Assembly: GCF_900111875.1 (NCBI RefSeq)
Contig: NZ_FOJU01000001.1
Span: forward strand, 248,001-312,000
From: Poseidonocella pacifica
GTDB taxonomy: Bacteria; Pseudomonadota; Alphaproteobacteria; Rhodobacterales; Rhodobacteraceae
Length of the DNA: 64,000 nucleotides
Direction: 5' to 3'
Part shown: positions 1-11,183 of the stretch, in pieces
Layout of the letters: every line of letters begins with the position of its first letter
Position numbering within the stretch: the first letter of the stretch is position 1
Program-made: the position numbers and the translations under genes
Notes under the pieces: generated by a model
Databases searched by the model: none
What the model was told of the DNA's origin: nothing
Seen by the model: only the letters and a program-made list of their open reading frames with translations

Positions 1-376
1 CCCCTACATTGTGGGGATCGGTTACACGATCCAGAAAGAGCACTCGTGGTGGACGTTGGCCATCGCCAAGGCAGACGTCCTCCAGCGTTCCCCATTCCAA
101 CGGGCGCACCTCTAGGGCGGCCCCTTGATGGACTGATCCCTGATCAAGTGGAGCTGAAAACTTGCGGGGGTCAGCGATTTCCGGCTCGATTCCGCTCTGA
201 GCTACGGCTTCTGCCAGACGTTCGCGCGCGTTGGGGGTGAGAATGAGGCGCAGTTTCTCGCGCCGTGGATTCAAGAGCGCATCCCGAACCGCGTGCAGTC
301 CGAATAGCCAGACCGTCTCGCGCGCGGTGACCTTTTGCCCGCGCTCTTTTTCAACCACCCACTTGGGCTTTTTCAT
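1..376 (-). CDS. rlmB: SpoU/TrmH-family rRNA 2'-O-methyltransferase, RlmB-like (partial, C-terminus outside window)
   Basis: This is the N-terminal 125 residues of a SPOUT-class RNA 2'-O-ribose methyltransferase that uses S-adenosylmethionine; RlmB acts on a guanosine of 23S rRNA. It opens at ATG 374-376, with a GGGG tract about ten bases upstream. The N-terminal substrate-binding domain is recognisable from WLFGLHAVRDALLNPRR, and the catalytic domain begins with the first SPOUT motif FLDRVTDPHNVG exactly at the window edge. The catalytic knot lies outside, so RlmB is preferred over other TrmH paralogues on general resemblance only. It is divergent from tRNA-Tyr, 131 bases away. Confidence 0.85.
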   Translation of the reverse strand, partial: MKKPKWVVEKERGQKVTARETVWLFGLHAVRDALLNPRREKLRLILTPNARERLAEAVAQSGIEPEIADPRKFSAPLDQGSVHQGAALEVRPLEWGTLEDVCLGDGQRPPRVLFLDRVTDPHNVG

Positions 377-507
377 GATATTTGATCCCCTTGGCTGTGA
401 CCGCAGTAAATGGTCTTGCAAGACGTCGCGCGCAAGGGATTTTCCTGTTGACGCCCCAGAGAGCCAATTGTAATCAGCGCCACACGCACGGGCCGAGGCC
501 CTGCAGT

Positions 508-591
508 GGGCGACAGGCCGCAAGGTGTGGCAGGGGACTGTAACTCCCTCGCGGAGACGCACGCCTGGTTCGATTCCAGGGTCGCCCACCA
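508..591 (+). tRNA. tRNA-Tyr (GTA)
   Basis: Acceptor strands GGGCGAC (508-514) and GTCGCCC (581-587) pair fully and are followed by A and an encoded CCA (589-591). The anticodon loop is CTGTAAC, giving anticodon GTA (Tyr). The T arm is CCTGG-TTCGATT-CCAGG. A long variable arm with stem GCG/CGC makes this a class II tRNA, as expected for bacterial tRNA-Tyr. No clear intrinsic terminator follows. Confidence 0.95.
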
Positions 592-697
592 CGTACTCCT
601 TCCTCAGAAATTTGTTCGGAATATGCTCTGCGGTGCCGTGGGCACGCTTTGCGCGATCATTGCGCGGTTGATCGAAATGGGAGGGATTTTAGAATGC

Positions 698-726
698 AAA
701 ACAACGGGTAGCCTTGCGGCCCCCGT
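698..726 (-). terminator. Candidate intrinsic terminator after tRNA-Gly
   Basis: Read on the minus strand, ACGGG and GCC (722-726 and 718-720) pair with GGC and CCCGT (711-713 and 704-708) around a GCAA loop, followed by TGTTTT. It lies 30 bases beyond the tRNA-Gly 3' end in the correct orientation. The stem has small internal mismatches. Confidence 0.5.
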
Positions 727-755
727 GTCATGCATCACCGGAATTCCGGGAAAGT

Positions 756-830
756 TGGAGCGGGCGAAGAGATTCGAACTCTCGACCCTTACCTTGGCAA
801 GGTAATGCTCTACCCCTGAGCTACGCCCGC
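756..830 (-). tRNA. tRNA-Gly (GCC)
   Basis: On the minus strand, acceptor GCGGGCG (830-824) pairs with CGCCCGC (766-760), followed by discriminator T and an encoded CCA (758-756). The anticodon loop is TTGCCAA with anticodon GCC (Gly). The D arm GCTCAGGGGTAGAGC and T arm GAGAG-TTCGAAT-CTCTT are canonical. It lies 80 bases downstream of the YrbL-like gene on the same strand. Confidence 0.97.
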
Positions 831-910
831 GTCCTTGGGTGAGACGTCGTTTATAAATGTCTTGGCCGGGCTGCAAGGGGAAAATTGCTCGAAAACTGAC
901 TTTTTGATTT

Positions 911-1576
911 TCAACTGTTCGGAGGCGAAATTGGCGTGGCGAATGAAAAAGCACGGCGCTCTGCATCCCAAGTCAGGCCGGGATAAAATGCGCTGTAGTG
1001 GGCGAAGTTCCGGGACAGTTCTCGGGCGTTGATCCGGCGGCTCCATAGGCGCAAAGGGATCGCCGTGCGCTCGCCAACCCCGTCGACCATCACGAACTGT
1101 TGGCTTCGATCCTCGAAGACGAGATTATCGGGCTTGAGGTCGTTCGCGATAAGGCCAAACTCGAAGGCTGCACCGACAAACTGGTTGAGGCGTTCGAGGT
1201 GCAGTTCCTTAAATGTGCCCGAGTTCAACATCTGCCGCAAAGTCGGCGCAAGTTCTCCCTCTGCGTTGCAGATCTTCTCCACACACAACCCGAGTCCCAG
1301 CGTCGTGCGAACCAGCCCGATGCAATCACATACTGGCAGGCGGGTGACATCCGAATTCATCCTGCGAGCAAGCTCATAGGTCATCCGGATCTCTTTCATG
1401 AACTGCCATGTGTAGGGAGGCTTTCGCAGTCGCTCTACCCAGCCACGCAGGGGTTCCTTGTCCATCTTTCTGGGCAAGATTGTTTTGATCAGCTTTCCCG
1501 CATCGCTCGGATGCTGGAAAACTGCTCGGTTGCGCCCGTGGGCAACTGGCGCAAGGCCGGAAAGATCAATCAGCAA
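911..1576 (-). CDS. YrbL-family protein with kinase-like fold
   Basis: A 221-residue protein of the PhoP-regulatory-network YrbL family, whose biochemical role is unknown. Protein-kinase-like landmarks are visible: a Lys in GKLIKTILP, a catalytic-loop-like NDLKPDNLVF, and MVDGVGER at the DFG position. The loop has NDLKPDN where kinases have HxDxxxxN, so activity cannot be assumed. I chose TTG at 1574-1576 because AAGAGGG lies eight bases upstream and the resulting start (LIDLSGLAPVAHGRNR) lines up with the beginning of E. coli YrbL; a TTG nine codons upstream is the alternative. It is followed on the same strand by tRNA-Gly. The next gene upstream is pyc, 142 bases away. Confidence 0.7.
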   Translation of the reverse strand: MLIDLSGLAPVAHGRNRAVFQHPSDAGKLIKTILPRKMDKEPLRGWVERLRKPPYTWQFMKEIRMTYELARRMNSDVTRLPVCDCIGLVRTTLGLGLCVEKICNAEGELAPTLRQMLNSGTFKELHLERLNQFVGAAFEFGLIANDLKPDNLVFEDRSQQFVMVDGVGERTAIPLRLWSRRINARELSRNFAHYSAFYPGLTWDAERRAFSFATPISPPNS

Positions 1577-1718
1577 AACAAAATCCCTCTTAACACAAAC
1601 CAAGCGGCTCCACGGCTTGGGAGGTCTCTTGAGAACTCAAGACCTTTGTGAGGTAGGGCGAGACCGCTGCTCGATCAACTCCAACGCTCAAGGTAATATC
1701 TGGTCCTGTCCGCTGTAC

Positions 1719-4700
1719 TCATGAAAATTCGATGAGGAGGTCCTTGGCATCGATCTGCGTCCCGGGCGTTACGTGGATCGCCTTGATCGTGCCGTTCTGT
1801 TCGGCATGGATGCCCGTTTCCATCTTCATTGCTTCGATGGTCAGCAGTAAATCACCCTCCTTGACCTTTTGGCCCAATGCAACGGCGACTGTGGCAATGG
1901 CGCCGGGCATCGGTGCACCGACATGGCCGGGGTTAGCTGGGTCTGCTTTCGGGCGTGCAGCGACCATCCCCTTTGCGCTTCTGTCTGCTATCCGTATGAC
2001 GCGCGGTTGGCCGTTCAACTCGAAGAAGAGGCGAACGCTGCCGTCGGCATGGGGCTCGCTCACAGCCTGCAGGCGAATTTCCAAGGTCTTGCCGGGGTCG
2101 ATTTCTGCGCTGATCTGATCGCCTGGTTTCATGCCGTAAAAGAAGGTAAGGGTCGGCAAGGCGCGAACTGGCCCATAAAGTGCATGTCGTTCCAGATAAT
2201 CGGCAAAAACCTTTGGGTACATGAGAGCACCATTCAGGTCTTCGTTGTCGATCTCCTGTTCGAATTGCGTTGCAAGCTCCGCCCGAACTTTCTCAGGATC
2301 GACCTTGTCGGCGTGAAGTCCCGGACGGTCGGTATATGGTGCGGCACCTTTCAGAACCTTTTCCTGGAGCGCTCGCGGGAAGCCGCCTGGAGGCTGGCCC
2401 AGAACGCCCTTCATCATTGCGACCACGCTTTCCGGAAATGACAGGTCAACGTCGGGATCTTCGACTTGGTCCCGCGTGAGCCCTTGGGTCACCATCATCA
2501 GCGCCATGTCACCCACGGTCTTGGAGGATGGGGTTACCTTGATAATGTCGCCGAACATCTGATTGACCTCTGCATAGGTCTTGGCCACCTCGGGCCAGCG
2601 ATCCTCAAGCCCCATGGAGCGTGCTTGCGCCTTCAGGTTCGTGAATTGGCCGCCGGGCATTTCATGCAAGTAGACCTCTGAGGATGGAGCCTGCTGCGCG
2701 CTTTCAAAGGCGGCATACTGCCTGCGCACCTTTTCCCAATAGTCTGAGATTTTGCGAACTTCCGAAATGTCGAGTTTCGATTGGCGCTCTGTATGCCGCA
2801 GCGCCTCTACGAGCGTGCCAAGCGTCGGTTGGCTTGTATTGCCGGAGAGCGCGTCCATCGCAGCATCAGCAGCGTCCGCCCCGGCGGAGGCTGCCGCCAG
2901 TATTGTGGCAATGCCCGCCCCTGACGTGTCATGCGTATGAAAATGAATAGGAAGACCCGTTTCCTCTTTCAGGGCCTTCACGAGGACCGGCGCCGCGGCG
3001 GGCTTGAGCAGGCCGCCCATATCCTTGAGGCCAAGAATATGAACTCCGGCCTCCTTCAGCTCCCGCGCGAGGCCGACGTAATACTTGATGTCGTATTTCG
3101 CGCGGTCGGGATCGAGAATGTCGCCGGTATAACAAATCGACCCTTCGAGAATCCTGCCCTCTTCGAGCACGGCATCCATGGCCACCCGCATTTGCTCGAC
3201 CCAGTTGAGCGCATCAAACACGCGGAAAAGGTCAACGCCGGTGGCAACGGATTGCCGGACGAAGCTTTTTACGACGTTATCGGGGTAATTGGTGTATCCA
3301 ACGCCATTGGACCCGCGAAACAGCATTTGTAGGAGGTGATTGGGCATCGCGGCACGCAAATCGCGCAATCGCTGCCATGGACACTCCTGCAAGAACCGGT
3401 AGGCCACGTCGAATGTCGCGCCGCCCCAGCATTCGACCGAAAAGAGGCCGGGCAGGTTGGACGCATAGGCGGGGGCCACCCGGATCATATCGATGGACCG
3501 CATACGAGTTGCGAGCAAACTCTGGTGCGCGTCTCTCATCGTCGTGTCGGTCAAAAGAAGCTCGCGCTGAACCAGCATCCAGTCCGCGACCGCTTGCGGT
3601 CCTTGTTCCAACATGACCTGCCGCAGCCCGTGTGACGGCGCATCGGTCGGCGCGGGTGCTTTCGGTTCATGCTCGATCTCGGGGCGTGCGCGACCTGCGG
3701 TTTCGGGATGACCATTGACGGTGATGTCGGCAATGTAGGTCAGGATCTTCGTTGCGCGGTCTTGCCTCTCGGGGAAATCGAAAAGCTCTGGTGTCGTGTC
3801 GATGAACGTCGTTGTGTAGGTATCGTTCAGGAAGGTCGGGTGTTTCAGGAGGTTGGCAACGAAATCGATGTTCGTGCTCACCCCCCTGATGCGGAACTCG
3901 CGAAGGGCGCGATCCATCCGTCTGATGGCGGCATCGGGCGTTTGGGCGTGAGCGGTGACCTTCACGAGCAGGGAGTCGTAGTATCGGGTGATCACTCCCC
4001 CCGCATATGCCGTGCCCCCGTCGAGACGTATGCCCATACCGGTGGCAGTTCGATATGCGGAAATACGTCCGTAGTCGGGGATGAAGTTGTTTTGGGGATC
4101 TTCTGTGGTGATCCGTGTCTGAAGGGCGTGGCCGTTCAGTGCGATGTCTTCTTGCCGCGTCTTGCCAGTTGCTTCGGCAAGGGTCCTTCCTTCGGCAATG
4201 CGGATTTGCGCCTGTACGATGTCGATCCCGGTCACCTCCTCGGTTACCGTGTGTTCGACCTGCACGCGCGGGTTCACCTCGATGAAGTAGAACTGCTCGG
4301 TTTCCATATCCATCAGGAACTCGACCGTTCCGGCGCATTCGTAGTTCACGTGCTTGCAAATGCGGTAGCCTAGCTCGCACACCTCTTCGCGCTGCTTCTG
4401 CGTGAGGTAGGGCGCAGGGGCGCGTTCTACGACCTTTTGGTTGCGCCGCTGAACCGTGCAGTCCCGTTCGAACAGGTGATAGAGGTTTCCGTGTTTGTCC
4501 CCAAGAATTTGTACTTCGACGTGACGCGCGCGGGTGATCATCTTCTCTACATAACCTTCGCCATTGCCAAATGCGGCTTCGGCTTCGCGGCGGCCTTCTA
4601 GAACTTTGGTCTCAAGCTCTGCTTCGGCGAGGATCGGGCGCATTCCTCGGCCCCCGCCGCCCCAACTGGCCTTGAGCATCAGCGGATAGCCGATCTCGGC

Positions 4701-5153
4701 GGCCTCTCGTCTGATCGCATCCATGTCATCGCCAAGGACTTCAGTCGCCGGGATGACGGGAACGCCCGCTGCGATGGCAACCCGCCGAGCGCTGGCCTTG
4801 TCGCCCAGTTTTCGCATCGTTTCCGCCCGCGGACCGATGAAGGTGATGCCGCTGGCGACGCAAGCATCGACCAGATCGGGGTTCTCGGACAGGAGGCCAT
4901 AGCCGGGATGGATGGCATCCGCACCGCACTTCTTGGCGACGCGTATGAGCTCCGAGATTGAGAGGTAGGCCTGTACCGGACCCAGACCCTCGCCGATCCG
5001 ATATGCCTCGTCTGCCTTGAAGCGATGCAAGCTGAGCTTGTCTTCTTCGGCATAGACCGCGACTGTGCGTTTGCCCATCTCGTTGGCCGCGCGCATGATG
5101 CGGATCGCGATTTCGCCCCGGTTGGCTATGAGGATTTTCGAAAAATCGGTCAT
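1719..5153 (-). CDS. pyc: Pyruvate carboxylase
   Basis: A 1144-residue single-chain biotin enzyme that carboxylates pyruvate to oxaloacetate with ATP and bicarbonate, refilling the TCA cycle in the cytoplasm. The order is biotin carboxylase (start KILIANRGEIAIR, glycine-rich ATP loop GGGGRGMR), carboxyltransferase (LLTDTTMRDAHQSLLATRM with the metal-binding HFHTHDTSG), then a C-terminal biotinyl domain with EAMKMETG, whose second Lys is the biotin site. Length matches the family (about 1150). The start MTDFSK at 5151-5153 is preferred because GCAGGAG lies six bases upstream, although the frame stays open for 23 more codons. It is divergent from dnaG across 143 bases with no clear promoter by eye. 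Confidence 0.97.
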   Translation of the reverse strand: MTDFSKILIANRGEIAIRIMRAANEMGKRTVAVYAEEDKLSLHRFKADEAYRIGEGLGPVQAYLSISELIRVAKKCGADAIHPGYGLLSENPDLVDACVASGITFIGPRAETMRKLGDKASARRVAIAAGVPVIPATEVLGDDMDAIRREAAEIGYPLMLKASWGGGGRGMRPILAEAELETKVLEGRREAEAAFGNGEGYVEKMITRARHVEVQILGDKHGNLYHLFERDCTVQRRNQKVVERAPAPYLTQKQREEVCELGYRICKHVNYECAGTVEFLMDMETEQFYFIEVNPRVQVEHTVTEEVTGIDIVQAQIRIAEGRTLAEATGKTRQEDIALNGHALQTRITTEDPQNNFIPDYGRISAYRTATGMGIRLDGGTAYAGGVITRYYDSLLVKVTAHAQTPDAAIRRMDRALREFRIRGVSTNIDFVANLLKHPTFLNDTYTTTFIDTTPELFDFPERQDRATKILTYIADITVNGHPETAGRARPEIEHEPKAPAPTDAPSHGLRQVMLEQGPQAVADWMLVQRELLLTDTTMRDAHQSLLATRMRSIDMIRVAPAYASNLPGLFSVECWGGATFDVAYRFLQECPWQRLRDLRAAMPNHLLQMLFRGSNGVGYTNYPDNVVKSFVRQSVATGVDLFRVFDALNWVEQMRVAMDAVLEEGRILEGSICYTGDILDPDRAKYDIKYYVGLARELKEAGVHILGLKDMGGLLKPAAAPVLVKALKEETGLPIHFHTHDTSGAGIATILAAASAGADAADAAMDALSGNTSQPTLGTLVEALRHTERQSKLDISEVRKISDYWEKVRRQYAAFESAQQAPSSEVYLHEMPGGQFTNLKAQARSMGLEDRWPEVAKTYAEVNQMFGDIIKVTPSSKTVGDMALMMVTQGLTRDQVEDPDVDLSFPESVVAMMKGVLGQPPGGFPRALQEKVLKGAAPYTDRPGLHADKVDPEKVRAELATQFEQEIDNEDLNGALMYPKVFADYLERHALYGPVRALPTLTFFYGMKPGDQISAEIDPGKTLEIRLQAVSEPHADGSVRLFFELNGQPRVIRIADRSAKGMVAARPKADPANPGHVGAPMPGAIATVAVALGQKVKEGDLLLTIEAMKMETGIHAEQNGTIKAIHVTPGTQIDAKDLLIEFS

Positions 5154-5296
5154 CTGGATCTCCTGCGACATATATTGAACGCTACCCTTTCCCTTGTGAC
5201 AGTCCACGATTATTTTGCACACGCAGCATTTGCGCGGCGCTGCAGCGCGTGCGCAGGTGGCTGGACACCCGTATCGTAGAGAGGGATATTACAGCC

Positions 5297-7243
5297 ATGA
5301 GCATGCCTCCCGGCTTTTTGGACGAGTTGCGCAACCGACTGAGCATGGCTCAGGTCGTCGGTCGCAAGGTCATGTGGGATACGCGCAAATCCAATCAGGC
5401 CAAGGGCGACATGTGGGCCCCGTGCCCCTTTCACCATGAAAAGACGGCATCGTTTCACGTAGATGATCGCAAGGGCTTTTATCACTGCTTCGGCTGCGGG
5501 GCGAAGGGAGATGTCTTCGGGTTTGTTCAGGAAACCGAGAATGTCGGCTTCATGGAGGCCGTCGAGATTTTGGCCGGCGAGGCGGGGATGCAAATGCCCC
5601 AGCGGGATCCGAAGGCAAAGCAGAAGCAGGACCGGGCGGCCCAGCTCGCGGAGGTGATGGAGCAGGCCGTCTCTTGGTATCGCCTGCAACTGAAGACGGG
5701 TGCCGGTAGCGAAGCGCGCGCTTATCTGGAGAAGCGTGGTCTTGAGGACCCGGCACTCGAACAGTTCGAAATCGGATTCGCTCCACCGGGATGGCAGGGA
5801 GTATCCGAGCATCTTGCGAACAAGGGCGTGCCCCAAGATCTCATTCTCGGCGCGGGTCTCGTGCGGGAAGGTAAGTCGGGAAATCGGCCTTACGATGTCT
5901 TTCGCAACCGGATCATGTTCCCGATCCGGGACGCACGGGGGCGTTGCATTGCCTTTGGCGGGCGGGCGATTGATCCGGACGACAACGCCAAATACCTGAA
6001 TTCAAGCGAAACATTATTGTTCGACAAGGGGCGAAATCTCTACAATCACGGTCCAGCACGGGCCGAGGTGGGGAAGGGGGCGCCCCTCATCGTCGCCGAA
6101 GGGTACATGGATGTCATCGCGCTTTGTGGTGCGGGATTTGGCGGCGCGGTTGCACCCCTTGGTACGGCAGTCACAGAAGCCCAACTCGAACTCCTCTGGC
6201 GGATCGCGCCGGAGCCGGTATTCGCGCTTGATGGGGATGCTGCGGGCCTGCGCGCGGCGTATCGGGTCATCGACCTTGCCCTGCCGCTGCTATCGTCGGG
6301 GCGTTCGCTTCGATTTGCCCTGATGCCCGCCGGGATGGATCCGGACGATCTGATCAAAACGAAAGGCGCTGGCGCTATGGCGACTGTTCTGGAGGCCGCG
6401 ATTCCCCCAGTCAGGCTGCTGTGGCAGCGTGAAACTGAAGGAAAAGTCTTCGATAGCCCCGAACGGAAGGCCGGGCTTGAAAAAGCTTTGCGCGACGCGA
6501 CGCAAAGGATCGCCGATCCGTCCCTTCGCCAACACTACGAGATGGAACTGAAGGACTTCCGGTGGCAATTGTTTCGGCGCAAGCCACAAGCAAAGTCACG
6601 ACGCGGGGGCGGGAAATTTCGCCCAGAAGTGGAATTCCCGCGTGCGAATACGAAGGCTTCGTTGCTGGCCACAGGTGAAGATAGCGGAGAGGAACGACTG
6701 CGTGTGGCGGTTATTCTGGCGACGCTCATCGCGACGCCGAGCGTGATTGTCGAATTCGAAGACAGGATCGAAGATTTGCCCTGTGTCGACCCCGAACATG
6801 GCCGTTTGAGGGAGGCGATACTGCGTCGTGCGGAGGCAGATCCCGAGGCTTTTCGCGGCGCGCTTGTCAGGGAAATAGGGCCCGATGCCCTTGAAACGCT
6901 GCTTCGGGTGAACCATGTGGCCATAACACCCGCCGTCAGGAACCCAGGAAATGCCGAGCTTGCTCGGATGACGTTGTCTGAAGAACTGGCCAAAATGGAT
7001 GCCCGCCGCGGACTCGAGGCGGAAGTTGCCGAAGCTGCAGAGGATCTCGCAGGGTTCGCCGATGAAGCCGTGACATGGCGGCTCGGGCAAGCCGCGCAGG
7101 CGGCTCTGCGGACAAGCCGAAGCGAGTCGCAGGACAAGGCCGAATACGACATCGCGGAGAATGGAACACGAATCAATCGCGATGAACGCATGGCACTCGA
7201 CGCACTTCTAGGGCAAATTGGCTTCACCAAGGGGCGTAAATAG
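5297..7243 (+). CDS. dnaG: DNA primase
   Basis: A 648-residue DnaG that makes RNA primers for replication in partnership with DnaB helicase. The N-terminal CHC2 zinc finger is complete (CPFHHEKTASFH then YHCFGCGAKGD). A TOPRIM domain follows, with the glutamate in IVAEGYMDV and the metal-binding FALDGDAAG. The C-terminal third is the helicase-binding region. The start is placed at MSMPPGFLDELR; the frame stays open 16 codons upstream, but homologues start here. GAGAGGG lies about ten bases upstream. The gene is followed by rpoD after 114 bases, the usual macromolecular-synthesis pairing. Confidence 0.96.
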   Translation: MSMPPGFLDELRNRLSMAQVVGRKVMWDTRKSNQAKGDMWAPCPFHHEKTASFHVDDRKGFYHCFGCGAKGDVFGFVQETENVGFMEAVEILAGEAGMQMPQRDPKAKQKQDRAAQLAEVMEQAVSWYRLQLKTGAGSEARAYLEKRGLEDPALEQFEIGFAPPGWQGVSEHLANKGVPQDLILGAGLVREGKSGNRPYDVFRNRIMFPIRDARGRCIAFGGRAIDPDDNAKYLNSSETLLFDKGRNLYNHGPARAEVGKGAPLIVAEGYMDVIALCGAGFGGAVAPLGTAVTEAQLELLWRIAPEPVFALDGDAAGLRAAYRVIDLALPLLSSGRSLRFALMPAGMDPDDLIKTKGAGAMATVLEAAIPPVRLLWQRETEGKVFDSPERKAGLEKALRDATQRIADPSLRQHYEMELKDFRWQLFRRKPQAKSRRGGGKFRPEVEFPRANTKASLLATGEDSGEERLRVAVILATLIATPSVIVEFEDRIEDLPCVDPEHGRLREAILRRAEADPEAFRGALVREIGPDALETLLRVNHVAITPAVRNPGNAELARMTLSEELAKMDARRGLEAEVAEAAEDLAGFADEAVTWRLGQAAQAALRTSRSESQDKAEYDIAENGTRINRDERMALDALLGQIGFTKGRK

Positions 7244-7288
7244 GAAACTCGCGGGGAAAAGTTTGGACTTTTCGCGTATCCGGGAGTG

Positions 7289-7334
7289 CGAATCACTCTG
7301 AAACGCGACATGATTCGAGTTTATCGAATCACTC
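7289..7334 (+). promoter_or_regulatory. Inverted and direct repeats in rpoD leader
   Basis: TGATTCGA (7311-7318) and TCGAATCA (7324-7331) form a perfect 8-bp inverted repeat around GTTTA. CGAATCACTC occurs twice, at 7289-7298 and 7325-7334. The palindrome ends 26 bases before the rpoD ATG and just before the Shine-Dalgarno sequence AGGAG. It could be an operator or an RNA hairpin close to the ribosome site; the sequence alone does not decide. Confidence 0.45.
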
Positions 7335-7357
7335 CGCCTCTCAGCCAGGAGCACTGC

Positions 7358-9334
<1,977 letters not shown>

Positions 9335-10216
9335 ATGCTGCGCACGGGTCTGCTGGCTCGGACCGGCGTTGCAGGGTTCATTCGACAGAGGCGTCGGGCT
9401 TATTTGGCCCGGCGCCTTTGGCGTGACTACCCAGCGGGCCAACGGGACCGCTTCGAGGCGTTGATGGAAATTCCTGCTCCTCAGCAGATCTATGTGATTT
9501 ATTTCACGCCGCGCTCAGGCAGCAGCAGGGTTACCGAGATTGCATCGGCGACCGGTACGCTCGGCAGTCCGCAAGAGTGCTTTCACCCGCGCCAAGTGCC
9601 CCGTCTGGCAGCGAGAAACGGTGCGCGGTCTCTTGATGAATACGTGCAAGCTGCGATGCGGGAGCGAGCGCCCGGCGGCGTATTCGGATGCGAAGTCAAC
9701 GCTGTGATGATAGAGCAGACGTTCGGTGGCGCGGCCCAGTTCATGAAGTACTTCCGCGATGCGCCATGCTTCTGGCTGATACGCAAGGACATTGTCGCAC
9801 AGGCGGTATCTTTGGCCAAAATGGTAAAAACGAAGGTAAGCCACGCACCACTGTCGACCGAAGAAGAGCGGGCCGCCGCGGATAGCGTGTTTGAGTATGA
9901 TCCCGAGAACATACGTCATTGGCTCTACCATCTGCGGGAGATGGAGGTGACGTGTGAGAAGATATTCGCGCGCTTCGGGGTGTCACCCACGCGGCTATCT
10001 TATGAGCGGCTTTCGGGCATGGCTGATCTCCATATCGCTCAGCTTATCGCCCGAAACATCGGCGTTGCTGAACCCCATGCGTTGCCACTGGTCCCTAAGC
10101 ACACAAAGATCGGCACGGCGCGCAATATCGAGTTCGCCGATCGGTTTGAAGCGGAACATCCGCGCCTCATGGCGCGTCTTGCACGCGAGCGCGCCACCAT
10201 TCTGGAAAGTTGCTGA
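9335..10216 (+). CDS. Stf0-family sulfotransferase
   Basis: A 293-residue sulfotransferase-like protein. The PAPS 5'-phosphosulfate loop is visible as YFTPRSGSSRVTE (about residue 55), and the 3'-phosphate site as LIRKDIVAQAVSLAKM (about 145-160). It resembles Stf0, which sulfates trehalose in mycobacteria, but the acceptor here is unknown. The annotated ATG touches the rpoD stop and has no Shine-Dalgarno sequence. Either the gene is translationally coupled to rpoD or the true start is further in, for example Met44 just before the PAPS loop region. Confidence 0.8.
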   Translation: MLRTGLLARTGVAGFIRQRRRAYLARRLWRDYPAGQRDRFEALMEIPAPQQIYVIYFTPRSGSSRVTEIASATGTLGSPQECFHPRQVPRLAARNGARSLDEYVQAAMRERAPGGVFGCEVNAVMIEQTFGGAAQFMKYFRDAPCFWLIRKDIVAQAVSLAKMVKTKVSHAPLSTEEERAAADSVFEYDPENIRHWLYHLREMEVTCEKIFARFGVSPTRLSYERLSGMADLHIAQLIARNIGVAEPHALPLVPKHTKIGTARNIEFADRFEAEHPRLMARLARERATILESC

Positions 10217-10337
10217 CACCTGCGTGCAGCTTCCCTGCGCCAGAGGGGGGGGCCTGCGGGTGTTGTGCCCCTCGTCCGTGACCGCTGAAAATGCAGAGAT
10301 AGGGCGGAACGCTTCGCCAAATTGAGAAGGGCAGGCC

Positions 10338-10748
10338 ATGCAAACCAACTTCACAATCGCGACCCAAGGGCCGGGCTTCTATGAGTTTACCGACGAGGTG
10401 GCTCGCTGGACCCGGGGAGATGGGGTGGTTACGCTCTTTGTTCGGCACACGTCCGCGTCGCTGCTGATACAGGAGAATGCCGATCCGGATGTGCAGGCGG
10501 ACTTGATGGCCTATCTCAACCGGATTGCGCCGCCCGCGGATGACCCGTCCATGTCCTATCTGCGCCACACGTTGGAGGGGCCCGATGACATGCCCGCGCA
10601 TATCAAGGCGGCACTGCTGCCGGTGTCGCTGCAAATCCCGGTGAGGGATGGGCGGCTGCTGCTCGGGCGTTGGCAGGGGATCTATTTGGTGGAGCATCGG
10701 CGCCGGCCCCACCACCGCGACGTGGCGGCGCATTTCATGGCAGGATAA
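10338..10748 (+). CDS. yjbQ: YjbQ family (UPF0047) protein
   Basis: A 136-residue member of the YjbQ/UPF0047 family, a small trimeric fold with a histidine-rich putative metal site. Some members have weak thiamine-phosphate synthase activity, but the physiological role is not settled. Visible signatures are TLFVRHTSASLLIQENADP and the C-terminal GRWQGIYLVEHRRRPHHR. The Shine-Dalgarno sequence is GAAGGGCAGGCC directly before ATG. It ends two bases from the RNase P RNA 3' end, which lies on the other strand, so the two genes converge tightly. Confidence 0.9.
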   Translation: MQTNFTIATQGPGFYEFTDEVARWTRGDGVVTLFVRHTSASLLIQENADPDVQADLMAYLNRIAPPADDPSMSYLRHTLEGPDDMPAHIKAALLPVSLQIPVRDGRLLLGRWQGIYLVEHRRRPHHRDVAAHFMAG

Positions 10749-10749
10749 C

Positions 10750-11142
10750 GCGCGGAAGGGCTGTAAGCCGGATTCTGTCCCGGGGGTCGAAACCCCCATG
10801 GATGACCATTCCTCTGGCCCCTTCGTTACCGAAGAGGCTCAAGCTGCCAACCCGGATCGCCGGGCCAAGGCCGGCCCTGCGGAGGTTTCGGCGAACCGAC
10901 CATCCCGCGTGCGATCCCTATTCGGCATTGCTCCCGGTGGGGCTTGCCGTGCCGGTCCGGTTACCCGTCCCGCGGTGGGCTCTTACCCCACCGTTTCAGC
11001 CTTGCCGTGCATGCACGGTGGTCTCATTCTCTGTGGCGCTTTCCCTGGGGTTGCCCCCGCCGGGCGTTACCCGGCACCGTTGCCTTGTGGAGTCCGGACT
11101 TTCCTCGACGCATACGCGCCGCAGCCATCCGCCCTTCCGCGC
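10750..11142 (-). ncRNA. rnpB: RNase P RNA (type A)
   Basis: The catalytic RNA of RNase P, which matures tRNA 5' ends. On the minus strand the conserved GAGGAAAGTCCGGACTCC follows the 5' region, and ACAGAATCCGGCTTA lies near the 3' end. The ends are set by helix P1: 12 bases at 11131-11142 are perfectly complementary to 10750-10761. Length is about 393 nt, normal for alphaproteobacterial type A RNA. Apparent reading frames across it are non-coding. It lies between convergent yjbQ and the downstream end of trpA. Confidence 0.95.
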
Positions 11143-11183
11143 TCGCCGGACGTAGCGATACGAGGCGCGTCGGTCAATGAAAT

